NCBI GenBank assembly: GCA_900471815.1
Contig: UICE01000005.1
Coordinates: 209,405-273,404, forward strand
Length of the DNA stretch: 64,000 bases
DNA from: Hyphomicrobiales bacterium
GTDB taxonomy: Bacteria; Pseudomonadota; Alphaproteobacteria; Rhizobiales; Rhizobiaceae
Direction of reading: 5' to 3'
Shown: positions 24,394 through 33,370 of the stretch, piece by piece
Layout of the letters: every line of letters starts with the position of its first letter
Position numbering within the stretch: position 1 is the first letter of the stretch
Made by a program: the position numbers and the translations under genes
Notes under the pieces: model-generated
What the model saw: the letters and a program-made list of their open reading frames with translations, nothing else
Databases searched by the model: none
Told to the model about the DNA's origin: nothing

Positions 24394-25812
24394 CTAATCT
24401 TCCCTGAAGGCACGGTTGAAACTATCGGTGATTGGGCCAGCGATGTAATCAATCGCTCGACGTGCCTTATGAACGATCAGGATTTCGGCGGGCATGCCTG
24501 GATAAAGCTTGATGGACGGATTGGCTGTCAGCGACTGGGGAGAAATTTCCGCCCGTGCCACAAAGTAGGCTGTTTCGCTTTTTTCATCGATAAGCTGGTC
24601 AGCGGCAACATAGGTGACCTTGCCGTCGAGCGGCGAAAGGGATCGTTGATTAAACGCCGTCAATTTGACCTGAACTGCAGAATTCACAGCAACGCCATCA
24701 ATATCGCGTGGACTGATCTTCATTTCGACCACCATCGGCTCGTTTTCCGGAACAATATCAAGAATTGCTTCGCCGGCTGCAACAACACCGCCCGGTGTAC
24801 GCAGACGAATATTGTCGACGATACCGGCCTGTGGCGAACGTATCTCGACCCGGCGCATGACATCTTTGGCAGCGACAATTCGCTCTTCGGTGTCAGCAAG
24901 ATCAGTCTGGCTGGTGGTAATTTCACCTGCAATCTCTGATTGCACATCACTTTCAATGCCGGTCAGCGAAAACTCGGCACCTGCTTTGGCCTGTTCCGCT
25001 TTGGCCTTATCGCCGGCATATTCACCACGTTGGCCGGCAAGTTCGCTTAGCCGGGTATCGATCTCCGTAAGTTTAGATTTTTGGGCAAAACCCTTTTTGA
25101 CCAGGCTGGCGATTGCATCGCGCTGTTCGGTGATAAGGGCAATCTGTCGATCTGTGGCTACGATCTGTGCCTCTGATGCCTTTGCCTGCTCGGTATATTG
25201 TTCAATGGTTTTTTGCTGAACATCGATGCGACTTGTCTTTTGGGAAGAGCGCTTTTGGAAAAATATCTGCTCGGCTTTCATGGCATTTTGTGCCGTAACA
25301 TCATCAGCCGCACCAAAATCTTTTGGAAACTCGATTTCAGTAGCGCCCGCCTGCTCCGCCCGCAGGCGAGCAAGCTTTGCGATCAATCCGACGCGGCGGC
25401 TTTGCAGAGATTGCAACTCCGAGCGGGCCTTTGTGTTGTCCAACCTTACCAGCGGCTGCCCAACTTTGACGACGTCGCCTTCCTGGACCAACAAGCGATC
25501 AAGGATACCACCTTCAAAATGACTGATGGTTTTACGCTTTGAATCAACGATTACCGTTCCAAGCGCAACAGCAGCGCTGCCAAGCTCAGCCGAGTAAGCC
25601 CAGCCAAAAAAACCACCAAATGCGATGGCTATCGTTGCAACACCGGCAATGATCAACCTGCGTAAAGGGCTCTTTGCATCTTCCTGCTCGAGGTCGGTGA
25701 CCCATTCAGGACGAACCGTGCCAAATTTCGTAAGCAGATTATCGCCGGTCGATGCGGCGCGCGGGGCAAGCAATTGGGAAACCCGTTTGGGCAGATTGAT
25801 TTTGTCGGTCAT
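24394..25812 (-). CDS. HlyD-family type I secretion periplasmic adaptor (WgdB/ExpD2-like)
   Basis: 472 residues. A cytoplasmic N-terminus is followed by one membrane segment (about residues 53-75), a lipoyl-like half (VVKVGQPLVRLDNTKARSELQ), a long helical hairpin (about 150-310, rich in A/E/K/Q), the second lipoyl half (EIRSPQAGIVDNIRLRTPGGVVAAGEAILDIVP) and a beta-barrel C-terminus. This is the membrane-fusion protein that links the ABC exporter to an outer-membrane TolC-type channel, which is not in the window. ATGA overlap with the ABC gene shows tight coupling. The substrate is very likely the adjacent RTX protein. Confidence 0.9.
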   Translation of the reverse strand: MTDKINLPKRVSQLLAPRAASTGDNLLTKFGTVRPEWVTDLEQEDAKSPLRRLIIAGVATIAIAFGGFFGWAYSAELGSAAVALGTVIVDSKRKTISHFEGGILDRLLVQEGDVVKVGQPLVRLDNTKARSELQSLQSRRVGLIAKLARLRAEQAGATEIEFPKDFGAADDVTAQNAMKAEQIFFQKRSSQKTSRIDVQQKTIEQYTEQAKASEAQIVATDRQIALITEQRDAIASLVKKGFAQKSKLTEIDTRLSELAGQRGEYAGDKAKAEQAKAGAEFSLTGIESDVQSEIAGEITTSQTDLADTEERIVAAKDVMRRVEIRSPQAGIVDNIRLRTPGGVVAAGEAILDIVPENEPMVVEMKISPRDIDGVAVNSAVQVKLTAFNQRSLSPLDGKVTYVAADQLIDEKSETAYFVARAEISPQSLTANPSIKLYPGMPAEILIVHKARRAIDYIAGPITDSFNRAFRED

Positions 25813-27575
25813 GATGCAGTCGCTCTCTTAGGACCGGTCGGTGTTATCGAAGCAACAACATCCGTGCGCGGCCCGAACTGGGTAATACGGCCGTCCTCAA
25901 GGACGAGAAGCTTGTCCGCCACCTGCATAATTGTGGGTCTATGAGCTATCATGATCACGATCGCACCATCATCGCGCGCCTGTTCTATGGCCCGCATCAA
26001 TGCTCTCTCGCCCACGGCATCAAGATTGGCATTGGGTTCATCCAACACGATAAGGCGGGGCCGGTTGTAAAGGCAACGAGCGAGGCCAATCCGCTGGCGT
26101 TGACCACCCGACAGCGTTAAACGCCCGTCGCCCACAGGCGTATCATAACCCAGCGGCAGCCTACCGATCATCTCGTGAACATCAGCAAGCCTCGCGGCCT
26201 CTAGAACACGGTGGGGGTCACTGTCGCCCATGCGTGCGATGTTGTCCTTGATCGTTCCTTCAAGCAGCGCCACAGACTGCGGCAAGTAGCCGGCAATTTC
26301 GCCGAATGAGCCGCGCTCCCACAGATATACGTTGTTGCCATCGAGGAAAACTCCTCCAGACGTGGGCTTCACGATGCCGATCATCAACCGGGCAAGCGTC
26401 GACTTGCCAGCAGCTGAAGGACCGACAATACCGAGGACCTCTCCGGGTGAAAGGGCAAATGAGATTCCCTTGATGATTGGCATTTCGACACCAGGCGCGG
26501 CATAGACCAGCCTGTCTACGATAAGATCACCATGGGGCCTAGGCGTCGGCATTGTTTGCCGCACTGCGAGATTTTGGGCCAGCAAGGATTGAATCCGCTG
26601 CCAGTTTCCAATTGCGTTCACCCATTGCCGCCAAGTCTCAACGACCTGATCAAACGGCATGAGAAGTCGTCCGACAATGATACTCGTGGCAATCATCGCG
26701 CCAGGCGAAATTTCTTGCTCCATGGCCAGCAATGTGCCGGCCCCAAGCGTTACCACCTGGATCATGAACCGTAATGTACGTGTAATGGATGTCATGGCAC
26801 GGCTACGGCTGCCGCCAAGGTCAAGCAGATCCAGAGCATTCATCTGCAGGCCACGCCAGCGACGGGCCAAAGCAGGTAGCATACCCATGGCTTCAATCGC
26901 TTCAGCATGGCGCAATGTTGCACCGATCTTGGAGATTGCCTCGATATTCGCCTGATTCGCGTCTTTCACCAGGTTGCGGGTCATCAAATCCGTCACGACA
27001 CCGCAGCAAATCAGAATGATGACCGCCACAATACCAATAATGCCAAAGACAGGATGCAGCAAAAATAGGACTCCGAGAAAAATAGGAGACCAGGCAGCAT
27101 CAAGCGGAGCACTTACCGCTGACGACGTCAGAAACGAACGCAACTCGGTCAAATCACGTAGGGATTGTGTTGCTTTTGGAAGCCCCTGATCAACCGAGGC
27201 TTGTACTGCTGCGGTTAAAACCGGGAGGTTAAGCCGACGAACCAATGCGCTACCCATTGCCTGAAATGAGAGAGCGCGGATGAACTCCAAAATACCGAAA
27301 ACAATCAATGCGCCAATCGCGAGAATCGTTAGCATTAACAACGTATCCGTGCTGCGGCTATTCAAAACACGGTCATGAACCTGCAGCATATAAAGCGGTA
27401 CTGTCAGCTGCAAAATGTTGATGCAGGCACTGAGCAAAACAGCATAAAGCAGCCCCGCCAAAAATACCCGGCGGGCTTTGAAAATAAGTGTTTGAGGCGT
27501 GGGCACCGTAGGTGTCATCGCTTTTTTTCCAACATTGCTATTGCCATTCTCATTGATTTGACGAGTATCTACCAT
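25809..27575 (-). CDS. type I secretion ABC permease/ATPase, PrtD family (WgdA/ExpD1-like)
   Basis: About 588 residues from the ATG at 27575 (AAGG upstream); a GTG at 27599 and an ATG at 27518 are alternatives. The N-terminal half has about six membrane segments; the C-terminal ATPase shows Walker A (GPSAAGKST), the LSGGQRQRIGLARCL signature and Walker B (LIVLDEPNANLD). There is no C39 peptidase domain, as in PrtD-type exporters of RTX proteins. It is divergent from the MarR regulator gene with the perfect palindrome between them, exactly the wgdA (expD1)-wggR (expG) arrangement of S. meliloti. It should energise export of the RTX protein and may also be needed for EPS production. Confidence 0.9.
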   Translation of the reverse strand: MVDTRQINENGNSNVGKKAMTPTVPTPQTLIFKARRVFLAGLLYAVLLSACINILQLTVPLYMLQVHDRVLNSRSTDTLLMLTILAIGALIVFGILEFIRALSFQAMGSALVRRLNLPVLTAAVQASVDQGLPKATQSLRDLTELRSFLTSSAVSAPLDAAWSPIFLGVLFLLHPVFGIIGIVAVIILICCGVVTDLMTRNLVKDANQANIEAISKIGATLRHAEAIEAMGMLPALARRWRGLQMNALDLLDLGGSRSRAMTSITRTLRFMIQVVTLGAGTLLAMEQEISPGAMIATSIIVGRLLMPFDQVVETWRQWVNAIGNWQRIQSLLAQNLAVRQTMPTPRPHGDLIVDRLVYAAPGVEMPIIKGISFALSPGEVLGIVGPSAAGKSTLARLMIGIVKPTSGGVFLDGNNVYLWERGSFGEIAGYLPQSVALLEGTIKDNIARMGDSDPHRVLEAARLADVHEMIGRLPLGYDTPVGDGRLTLSGGQRQRIGLARCLYNRPRLIVLDEPNANLDAVGERALMRAIEQARDDGAIVIMIAHRPTIMQVADKLLVLEDGRITQFGPRTDVVASITPTGPKRATAS

Positions 27576-27730
27576 ACACTTCTGCCTTGGAAATGACACA
27601 GCCGCGGTTTAGCTCCTACGACCTTGGTCTAAGGCCATAGACTAGTAAAGTAATACTGCGCAGAATGTGACAGAAAAAAGTTCTTACGGTGGGGAAATAT
27701 TCGAAGGAGAACCGAAAACATACTTGTAAC

Positions 27731-27751
27731 TTACTTCAAATTTTGAAGTAA
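27731..27751. promoter_or_regulatory. perfect 21-nt palindrome, probable operator of the MarR/WggR-like regulator
   Basis: Arms TTACTTCAAA and TTTGAAGTAA are exact reverse complements around one T. It lies in the 196-base gap between the divergent T1SS ABC gene (start 27575) and the marR gene (start 27772), ending 20 bases before the latter. Near copies occur at 12252-12272 and, as a half-site, at 24347-24360. Confidence 0.82.
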
Positions 27752-27771
27752 ACTTGATCATGGAGACCGAG

Positions 27772-28344
27772 ATGATACAAAAACTTCTGCACGAAGAAGT
27801 GGAAGTCGAAACATCTATTGACGGCTATGACGCCGCCAATTTCCCCGAAATTACCGCAGAAAAACAGGGACATAGACATCCAGTTCATACAGTTGTTGTA
27901 ACGCATTTTGAACTGGCAAGAATGATTGAGAGGGTCAATCGCAGGTTCGCGAGTCTGCTCAGGACAGAGATGACAAAGCTCGGCGTCGAAGATGTTGGGC
28001 CAGCTCAGGCGATGGTTCTTCTTGCCATTGGCGACGTTGAACTTTCGGTTGGAGAATTGCTGGATCGCGGCCATTATGTCGGCTCCAACATTTCCTATTA
28101 CCTCAAGCAGCTAGCCGATGGTGGATATATCGACAGGGTAGCATCACAGCGCGACAAGCGATCTGCCAGGATTCGTTTGACGGAAAAAGGCGAACAGCTT
28201 TGCGCTAATTTGCGCGACGCTGGCGGTGCTTACAATCGGGTTCTAGCGCGGGATGATGGTGACCTGCGCAATCTTGAAATCGCATTTCAAACATTGCATC
28301 GGCTTGAACTGGTTTGGGGTAATGCTGCACGTTATGGCATTTAA
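27772..28344 (+). CDS. MarR-family transcriptional regulator of the polysaccharide locus (WggR/ExpG-like)
   Basis: 190 residues from the ATG at 27772, which has GGAG six bases upstream; TTG 27754 and ATG 27760 are also in frame. The winged helix-turn-helix is at about residues 75-145: VGPAQAMVLLAIGDVELSVGELLDRGHYVGSNISYYLKQLADGGYIDRVASQRDKRSARIRLTEKG written in the usual MarR order, with the wing DKRSARI. The N-terminal about 40 residues are an acidic extension. S. meliloti WggR (ExpG) is a MarR protein of similar size that activates EPS II genes and sits beside wgdA, as here. Self-regulation is likely through the palindrome at 27731-27751. Confidence 0.85.
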   Translation: MIQKLLHEEVEVETSIDGYDAANFPEITAEKQGHRHPVHTVVVTHFELARMIERVNRRFASLLRTEMTKLGVEDVGPAQAMVLLAIGDVELSVGELLDRGHYVGSNISYYLKQLADGGYIDRVASQRDKRSARIRLTEKGEQLCANLRDAGGAYNRVLARDDGDLRNLEIAFQTLHRLELVWGNAARYGI

Positions 28345-28386
28345 CAATCAAGAAGTATGTCGTAACGCTCGGAAAGGACTGAAATC

Positions 28387-29607
28387 ATGCATGTGGCATT
28401 CGTGCACAGACGTGGCTTTGGTCAATTTTCTGCTCTGGCTGAGCATCTTGCCTCCAATGGGCATGATGTTAGCCTCGTTTGTGAAACTGTAGACCGACGC
28501 CTCCCATCGGTCCGCGTAATCAGACACAGGGCAGAGCCGGGCCCACGATCGGATACTCAGATGGCAAAACATCTGGGTATACCGGACCACCATGTTCGAA
28601 TTGGGCACCGGGTAGCTGAAACATTTGAGGCCATGATACGTCATGACCAGCGACCAGATATTATCGTCGGTCACATAGGCTGGGGCAGCATGATGTTTGT
28701 AAAAGACGTGCTGCCACAGGTACCCGCTATAGGATATTGCGAATTCTTCTACAGGGCCGACGGCGCGGATGTCGGATTTGCACCCGATGACACACCTGAC
28801 GCGGATACACGCAAGCGCTTGCGTCTACGCAATATCGCCCAGCTCATATCACTCGAAGCCCTGGATGGCGGCATTAGCCCGACAGAATGGCAAAAGAGCC
28901 TCTACCCCGCATACACACAAAACCGCATCGCTGTCTGCCACGAAGGCGTGGACACTCAACGCTTTCGTCCAGATCGCAACGCCTCGCTGCGTCTTCCGGA
29001 CGGGCGTGTTTTGCGGGCAGGGGATCCACCAATCATCACATTCGTTGCCCGTGATCTGGAACCTTATCGCGGCTTTCCTCAAGCACTTGAAGCGGCATCC
29101 AAAGTTCTTGCCAAAAATTCCGACGCTCTCTTTATCTTTGTGGGGGGCGATGGGGTAAGCTATGGCAAGCCACCGCCTAGCGGAGGTACTTGGAAAGAGG
29201 TCATGCTGGCGCAACACAACGTCCCTGCTGACCGCGTCTTGTTTACAGGCCCAATCTCACATGATCTGCTTCGCCAGCTTTATCAAATTTCCACAGCCCA
29301 TATCTATCTGACATATCCATTTGTCCTATCCTGGTCTGTCGTGGAAGCCATGGCCTGTGGCGCTCTGATAATTGGCTCTGACACTTCTCCGGTGCAGGAG
29401 ATCATACGATCGGGAAAAAATGGCTTACTTGTTCCATTTTATGATACTGACGCTTTGGCGGATACCATTCTACGGGTTTTGCACAAGCCGGACGATTATA
29501 TACCTTTGCGTATCGCTGCTCGCAGGACAGTCGAACACCGCTTCCAGTTAGCAGATTGTCTGACACGCCAAAAAGCGTTGATTGGGTCAATGGCCAAAGC
29601 AAGTTGA
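28387..29607 (+). CDS. GT4-family glycosyltransferase (WgcA/ExpC-like position)
   Basis: 406 residues. GT-B fold: MHVAFVHRRGFGQFSALAEHLASNGHDV at the N-terminus, a middle ISLEALDGGISPTEWQK block, and the C-terminal ITFVARDLEPYRGFPQALEA with SWSVVEAMACGALIIGSDTSPVQEII (E-x7-type motif as EAMACGAL). It starts 42 bases after the marR stop on the same strand and is probably co-transcribed with it. In S. meliloti expC encodes a glycosyltransferase next to expG, so this may be its counterpart. The stop lies only 5 bases from the stop of convergent virB6. Confidence 0.84.
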   Translation: MHVAFVHRRGFGQFSALAEHLASNGHDVSLVCETVDRRLPSVRVIRHRAEPGPRSDTQMAKHLGIPDHHVRIGHRVAETFEAMIRHDQRPDIIVGHIGWGSMMFVKDVLPQVPAIGYCEFFYRADGADVGFAPDDTPDADTRKRLRLRNIAQLISLEALDGGISPTEWQKSLYPAYTQNRIAVCHEGVDTQRFRPDRNASLRLPDGRVLRAGDPPIITFVARDLEPYRGFPQALEAASKVLAKNSDALFIFVGGDGVSYGKPPPSGGTWKEVMLAQHNVPADRVLFTGPISHDLLRQLYQISTAHIYLTYPFVLSWSVVEAMACGALIIGSDTSPVQEIIRSGKNGLLVPFYDTDALADTILRVLHKPDDYIPLRIAARRTVEHRFQLADCLTRQKALIGSMAKAS

Positions 29608-29612
29608 GATAT

Positions 29613-30764
29613 TTATCGATTGCGATTTTGCCGGTTTACCGCTGCATTTCTGTCCTGAACTTCGCGCATGCTGGCTTCCATCGCATTGGAAGTGTCAAAA
29701 TGCCCTTGCACCGTGGCGGAGTTTGCATGGTTGGCCAATCGCTTGGTGAGAGTCTTTGAACCCGCGAGCATTCCCGCGCGAACGGAACTTCCTGTAACAT
29801 CATAGACATTGGCGAACCATTCTTGGCCGGCGGTCGCGATCCGCTTCGTGAGAGGTGTGATCGGGATAAGCAACAACAGGCCGGTAAAGCATAATAGCAC
29901 AAACGGCCCTGTCTCCTTCATTGTTAACGTGGCCTCGCGATCATTGGCAGCATGCATGAATGCGATAATGATGTCGTAAGTACCGAATATATAGAAGCTC
30001 AAAAAAACATACAGAAAGACGGGTATAAGCGCAGTCTGGATAATCCCGGAGAGCCATCCCGAGAAAAAGCGTGATGAAACGGGGAACATCAGCAACACGA
30101 TGAAAACTGGCGCTAAAGCAAGCAGAATCCACAGAGCGATCTTGGCGAATAAAAACAAGGCGGTCGCGTACCCGACGAAAAGTGCTGCAGCTATCCAGAC
30201 GATAGCGGAATGAAATTGTGAGCTCAGCGCGATACTTGAAGGATCATTTGGATTTGTAAGGATTGATTGCTTTTTCTTCGGCTTTACCGGCACAGACTGT
30301 GCTTCCTCTGCAGAGACAGCAGGAGAGGGTGCCGTGTTGACGCCCGCCGCCGCCTCAATCTTGAGCGACGCGCTTAAGGCGCCTTTATAAATATCGGCGA
30401 GATCGCGCGCAGGCGTTCCAAGTGCCATAGCTTTGCCGCTACGGGGATTGACAATCTTATTCAACATAATGCCGCTAATGAAATAAGGTGCTCCTTCTAT
30501 AGTCTTCGTAACAGTGAGCTGAAACGGACCCCACTGCGTTGCCGCAGCAAAGATGAGCGCGATGCGCACAAGCTTGAAAACCATAGTCACCAGATTGGTA
30601 TCGCCACGTCCTTGCCAGAAGCGAAAGCCCCAGAAAATAAGATAAAGCACCAGAAGTCCGGCCAGGGCAGGTGTCAAATAGGCAGCAAAAGTCTTGTAGA
30701 CAGCTCCGCTAAAATCTTTGCCCAGACTATCGATATTAGAGAACAGCGCAATGAATGCTTCCAT
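29613..30764 (-). CDS. virB6: VirB6-family polytopic T4SS membrane protein
   Basis: 383 residues with about six or seven hydrophobic segments (for example AYLTPALAGLLVLYLIFWGF near residue 30; ALFLFAKIALWILLALAPVFIVLLMF in the centre) and the conserved 'LALAPVF' region of TrbL/VirB6 proteins. A long loop between residues about 125 and 195 is Pro/Ala-rich. It forms part of the inner-membrane channel. It is the last gene of the T4SS operon, 9 bases after the VirB7-like gene. Identification is from hydropathy pattern, the LAPVF motif and context. Confidence 0.88.
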   Translation of the reverse strand: MEAFIALFSNIDSLGKDFSGAVYKTFAAYLTPALAGLLVLYLIFWGFRFWQGRGDTNLVTMVFKLVRIALIFAAATQWGPFQLTVTKTIEGAPYFISGIMLNKIVNPRSGKAMALGTPARDLADIYKGALSASLKIEAAAGVNTAPSPAVSAEEAQSVPVKPKKKQSILTNPNDPSSIALSSQFHSAIVWIAAALFVGYATALFLFAKIALWILLALAPVFIVLLMFPVSSRFFSGWLSGIIQTALIPVFLYVFLSFYIFGTYDIIIAFMHAANDREATLTMKETGPFVLLCFTGLLLLIPITPLTKRIATAGQEWFANVYDVTGSSVRAGMLAGSKTLTKRLANHANSATVQGHFDTSNAMEASMREVQDRNAAVNRQNRNR

Positions 30765-30773
30765 TCGCCGAAC

Positions 30774-30956
30774 TTATTGTGAGGTCAAAACGGCACGATT
30801 AAGCGCCTCATTGACTGGAAGAAGCGGCCCGCAATCGCGCCCAAAGGCCGCTGCAGATGCGGGTAGCGCACATGGAGTCTTCAATTTGTTTTGGCTGGAA
30901 CAGGCAACCGGCAAAACAAGGACAACCATCAAAAAAAACCGACGCAGAGTTTTCAA
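30774..30956 (-). CDS. virB7: VirB7-like small lipoprotein
   Basis: 60 residues from a TTG at 30956 that overlaps the virB4 stop (TTGA) with AAGGAG six bases upstream. The N-terminus (KTLRRFFLMVVLVLPVAC) is a lipoprotein signal with lipobox LPVAC. The mature part is only about 40 residues and contains CGPLLPVNEAL, resembling the C..GPxFPLN motif by which Agrobacterium VirB7 contacts VirB9. Short length, lipobox and motif fit VirB7. An upstream TTG at 30977 is possible but has no ribosome site. Too short to be VirB5, the gene normally found here. Confidence 0.72.
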   Translation of the reverse strand: MKTLRRFFLMVVLVLPVACSSQNKLKTPCALPASAAAFGRDCGPLLPVNEALNRAVLTSQ

Positions 30957-33370
30957 AGCGCATCTCCTTGTTTGCAAAAAACAGGCAGCCAGTTAGCTGG
31001 ATCGTCGCCGAGTTGTTCACGCAACGCGTCAAGCTCTTGTATTGTCTCCGTTCTTCCGGATAGCACCTTCAGCAGATCGTCCATCCCACTCAGCCGTAGC
31101 CTCGCTATGACCGATTCTCGACCATGCTTGATCAGAAATGAACGGCTCGACGGATCGGTTGTCTTTATCCAGTTGACTTCCCGCGAGGAAAGTCCGAGCC
31201 ATCCACGGTGACTATCCTCATCGGCATGCGGGTTGGGGAAAAACACATGGGTTGCGCTCTGTTCGATGAGCGTGTTCGCTATGGGGGAGTTCACAATGTC
31301 TGCAGCGCTCTGAGTGCCAAAGCCGATGATGCCGTTAAACTTGCGGATCGTCTTCATTTTGTCCTTGATGAAGCCCGCGAATATCTCATCATCCAGCAAT
31401 CGCCAACCTTCATCCAGAAAAATCAAGATCGGATCGCCATCAAACAAGTCTTCCAAGCGATGAAAAATATACATCAACGAAGCGCTTCGGGTGATGGGGT
31501 CATCCAATATTTTTGTCATGTCGAATCCGGCAACGGACGACCAAGTGAAGCGATCCTGGAGATTATTGAACAACCATCCAAGTTGATCAGGACGCAACCA
31601 CTTCTCAAAGCGCGCCAGTAGATCATCATCTCCAGCGCGAATACGTCCACGTAACAAAGTGGCGAACGCGGGCAATGTGCGAGCTTCAAGTGCCAATGTC
31701 ATAATATGGGCAATTGCAGTGCGGATAACCCCCTCTTCGCTGGCGGGAAGCACCAAACCATGGGGTCTGCGTAACATCAGCGAGAAAAGTTGAAAAAGAA
31801 ATTCCCGATTAGTCGACGTGTCTGGCAAGTGCAACGGATTGAAACCTGTCGGCACCCCCGGCTGCAACACTTCATAGTTTCCACCAAGCGCACGGATAAA
31901 AATTTCTCCGCCGCGATCCTTGTCAAAAAATACACAGCGGGGCGTGGGTTTAATGCGTTGCGATTGCGCCATCAGAAATGAAAGGGCAACGGTCTTTCCG
32001 GAACCGGAGGGCCCAATCATGGTGAAATTGCCAAGGTCGCGGACATGAAAATTGAAGAAGTAAGCGCTTTGACTGGTGGTCTCCAGCAACGATATCGGCC
32101 CGCCCCAATGGTTTCCGTTCGGTTGACCCGCTGGAAAATTGTGCAGCGATAAAAACCCGGCAAAGTTTTTGGACGAAATCATCGCCGATCTTGCGATATA
32201 AGAGAAATTGCCGGGCAACTGCGCCCAGAATGCCGCTTCGCTGTTTAAATCTTCGCGCAACCAAAGCACGGATTGATCCGTCAAAGTGGCTCCAACTGCG
32301 CGAATACAACGATCTAATTCCGCTTTATCGGCACCAAGGCACATGACCGACAGGTGATGTTCTCCATAAATTGAGCGTGAACTTAAAAGCTCATCACGCG
32401 CTCCAGCGAGCTGATTACCGACGATAGACCCGGCTTCATCTGCCATGGCAATCTGCCGCGACACGCGTTCCATCTGGTTCTGGGCAACGGGCTTGTCGAT
32501 AATCGCAAAGCTTTGACTGACCACAAATTCATGCGGGATTTTCAGCAATCCATCCAGAAGCAAAGGACCCGTATAACTTGGGTACTCGCGTACGGACAAC
32601 ATTGCACCGAGCCGAGAATCTTCTGGAGGAAACGCTCCGACGAATTCAACGGCGTTGCGACCAAAATGAATTCGTTTCATCGCCAGAGCGCCGTCGAGCG
32701 GCATGCGCGGCAATCGCATCGGCACGGGCTCCAACCCATTTACCAATTGCACCAGAAACTCCAGCGGCTCCGAGAAATAAACCCCCGGTTCAGTTTCCCG
32801 TATGCCAAGTATGCGCGCTTGGTAATCCTGAAGCACTTCGCGGACCCCCAGCACGGCATCGTTTAATTCATGCAGTTCTTCAGCTTCGCCTTGGCGTTCA
32901 GTCTTGTCTTTTCTTCCGAAGATCTTCTTGCTGACCGCGTCGATCAATCCTACCTGTCCCCGCAATGGGCGTCGGACAACTGTAATAAACATCTCGTTGA
33001 CGAACATGCGGCGCTCTTGGAGTTGCGCCATGTAGCGCCGATTCAACTCCTCAGCGAACGCACTTTCGAAATTGCCCCCCAGCGTTGGTACCAACCGTCG
33101 CCGAAGCAAGTGTCCATAGACAGCAAACCGGCTGTTACCGAGAGAACGCAAAATTCTATTCCGGCCTTCCAACTTGGCGTTGATTTGCCCCATGTCAGCA
33201 GTTTCGAAACAGAAACCTTCAAGTTTCAAGACACTGAGAAGCAGCCCGTCCTTGGTGCGAAGCACTTTATCATCAACATGTCTCGTATAAGGAATGTGGG
33301 CGGCCACGGACCGCTCACGGCTCGCATGAGCGCCGTGAGCCATCTCCTTGCGCACTAAACGCGATATCAA
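30953..33370 (-). CDS. virB4: VirB4 T4SS ATPase
   Basis: 805 residues from a TTG at 33370 (TTGA overlap with the virB3 stop; GGGAGAG five bases upstream); an ATG at residue 10 has no spacing for a ribosome site. The C-terminal ATPase has Walker A GPSGSGKT at residues 453-460, FFDKDRGGEIFIRALGG, and Walker B PILIFLDEGWRLLDD near 640, followed by the GFGTQSAADI motif; these are the VirB4/TraC hallmarks. It powers pilus assembly and substrate transfer. Length is typical (about 790-820), so the gene looks intact. Confidence 0.95.
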   Translation of the reverse strand: MISRLVRKEMAHGAHASRERSVAAHIPYTRHVDDKVLRTKDGLLLSVLKLEGFCFETADMGQINAKLEGRNRILRSLGNSRFAVYGHLLRRRLVPTLGGNFESAFAEELNRRYMAQLQERRMFVNEMFITVVRRPLRGQVGLIDAVSKKIFGRKDKTERQGEAEELHELNDAVLGVREVLQDYQARILGIRETEPGVYFSEPLEFLVQLVNGLEPVPMRLPRMPLDGALAMKRIHFGRNAVEFVGAFPPEDSRLGAMLSVREYPSYTGPLLLDGLLKIPHEFVVSQSFAIIDKPVAQNQMERVSRQIAMADEAGSIVGNQLAGARDELLSSRSIYGEHHLSVMCLGADKAELDRCIRAVGATLTDQSVLWLREDLNSEAAFWAQLPGNFSYIARSAMISSKNFAGFLSLHNFPAGQPNGNHWGGPISLLETTSQSAYFFNFHVRDLGNFTMIGPSGSGKTVALSFLMAQSQRIKPTPRCVFFDKDRGGEIFIRALGGNYEVLQPGVPTGFNPLHLPDTSTNREFLFQLFSLMLRRPHGLVLPASEEGVIRTAIAHIMTLALEARTLPAFATLLRGRIRAGDDDLLARFEKWLRPDQLGWLFNNLQDRFTWSSVAGFDMTKILDDPITRSASLMYIFHRLEDLFDGDPILIFLDEGWRLLDDEIFAGFIKDKMKTIRKFNGIIGFGTQSAADIVNSPIANTLIEQSATHVFFPNPHADEDSHRGWLGLSSREVNWIKTTDPSSRSFLIKHGRESVIARLRLSGMDDLLKVLSGRTETIQELDALREQLGDDPANWLPVFCKQGDAL

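Noticed and set aside
30774-30956. VirB5 at the position between virB4 and virB6
   Set aside because: The gene is 60 aa with a lipobox and a GPLLPVN motif; far too short for VirB5.
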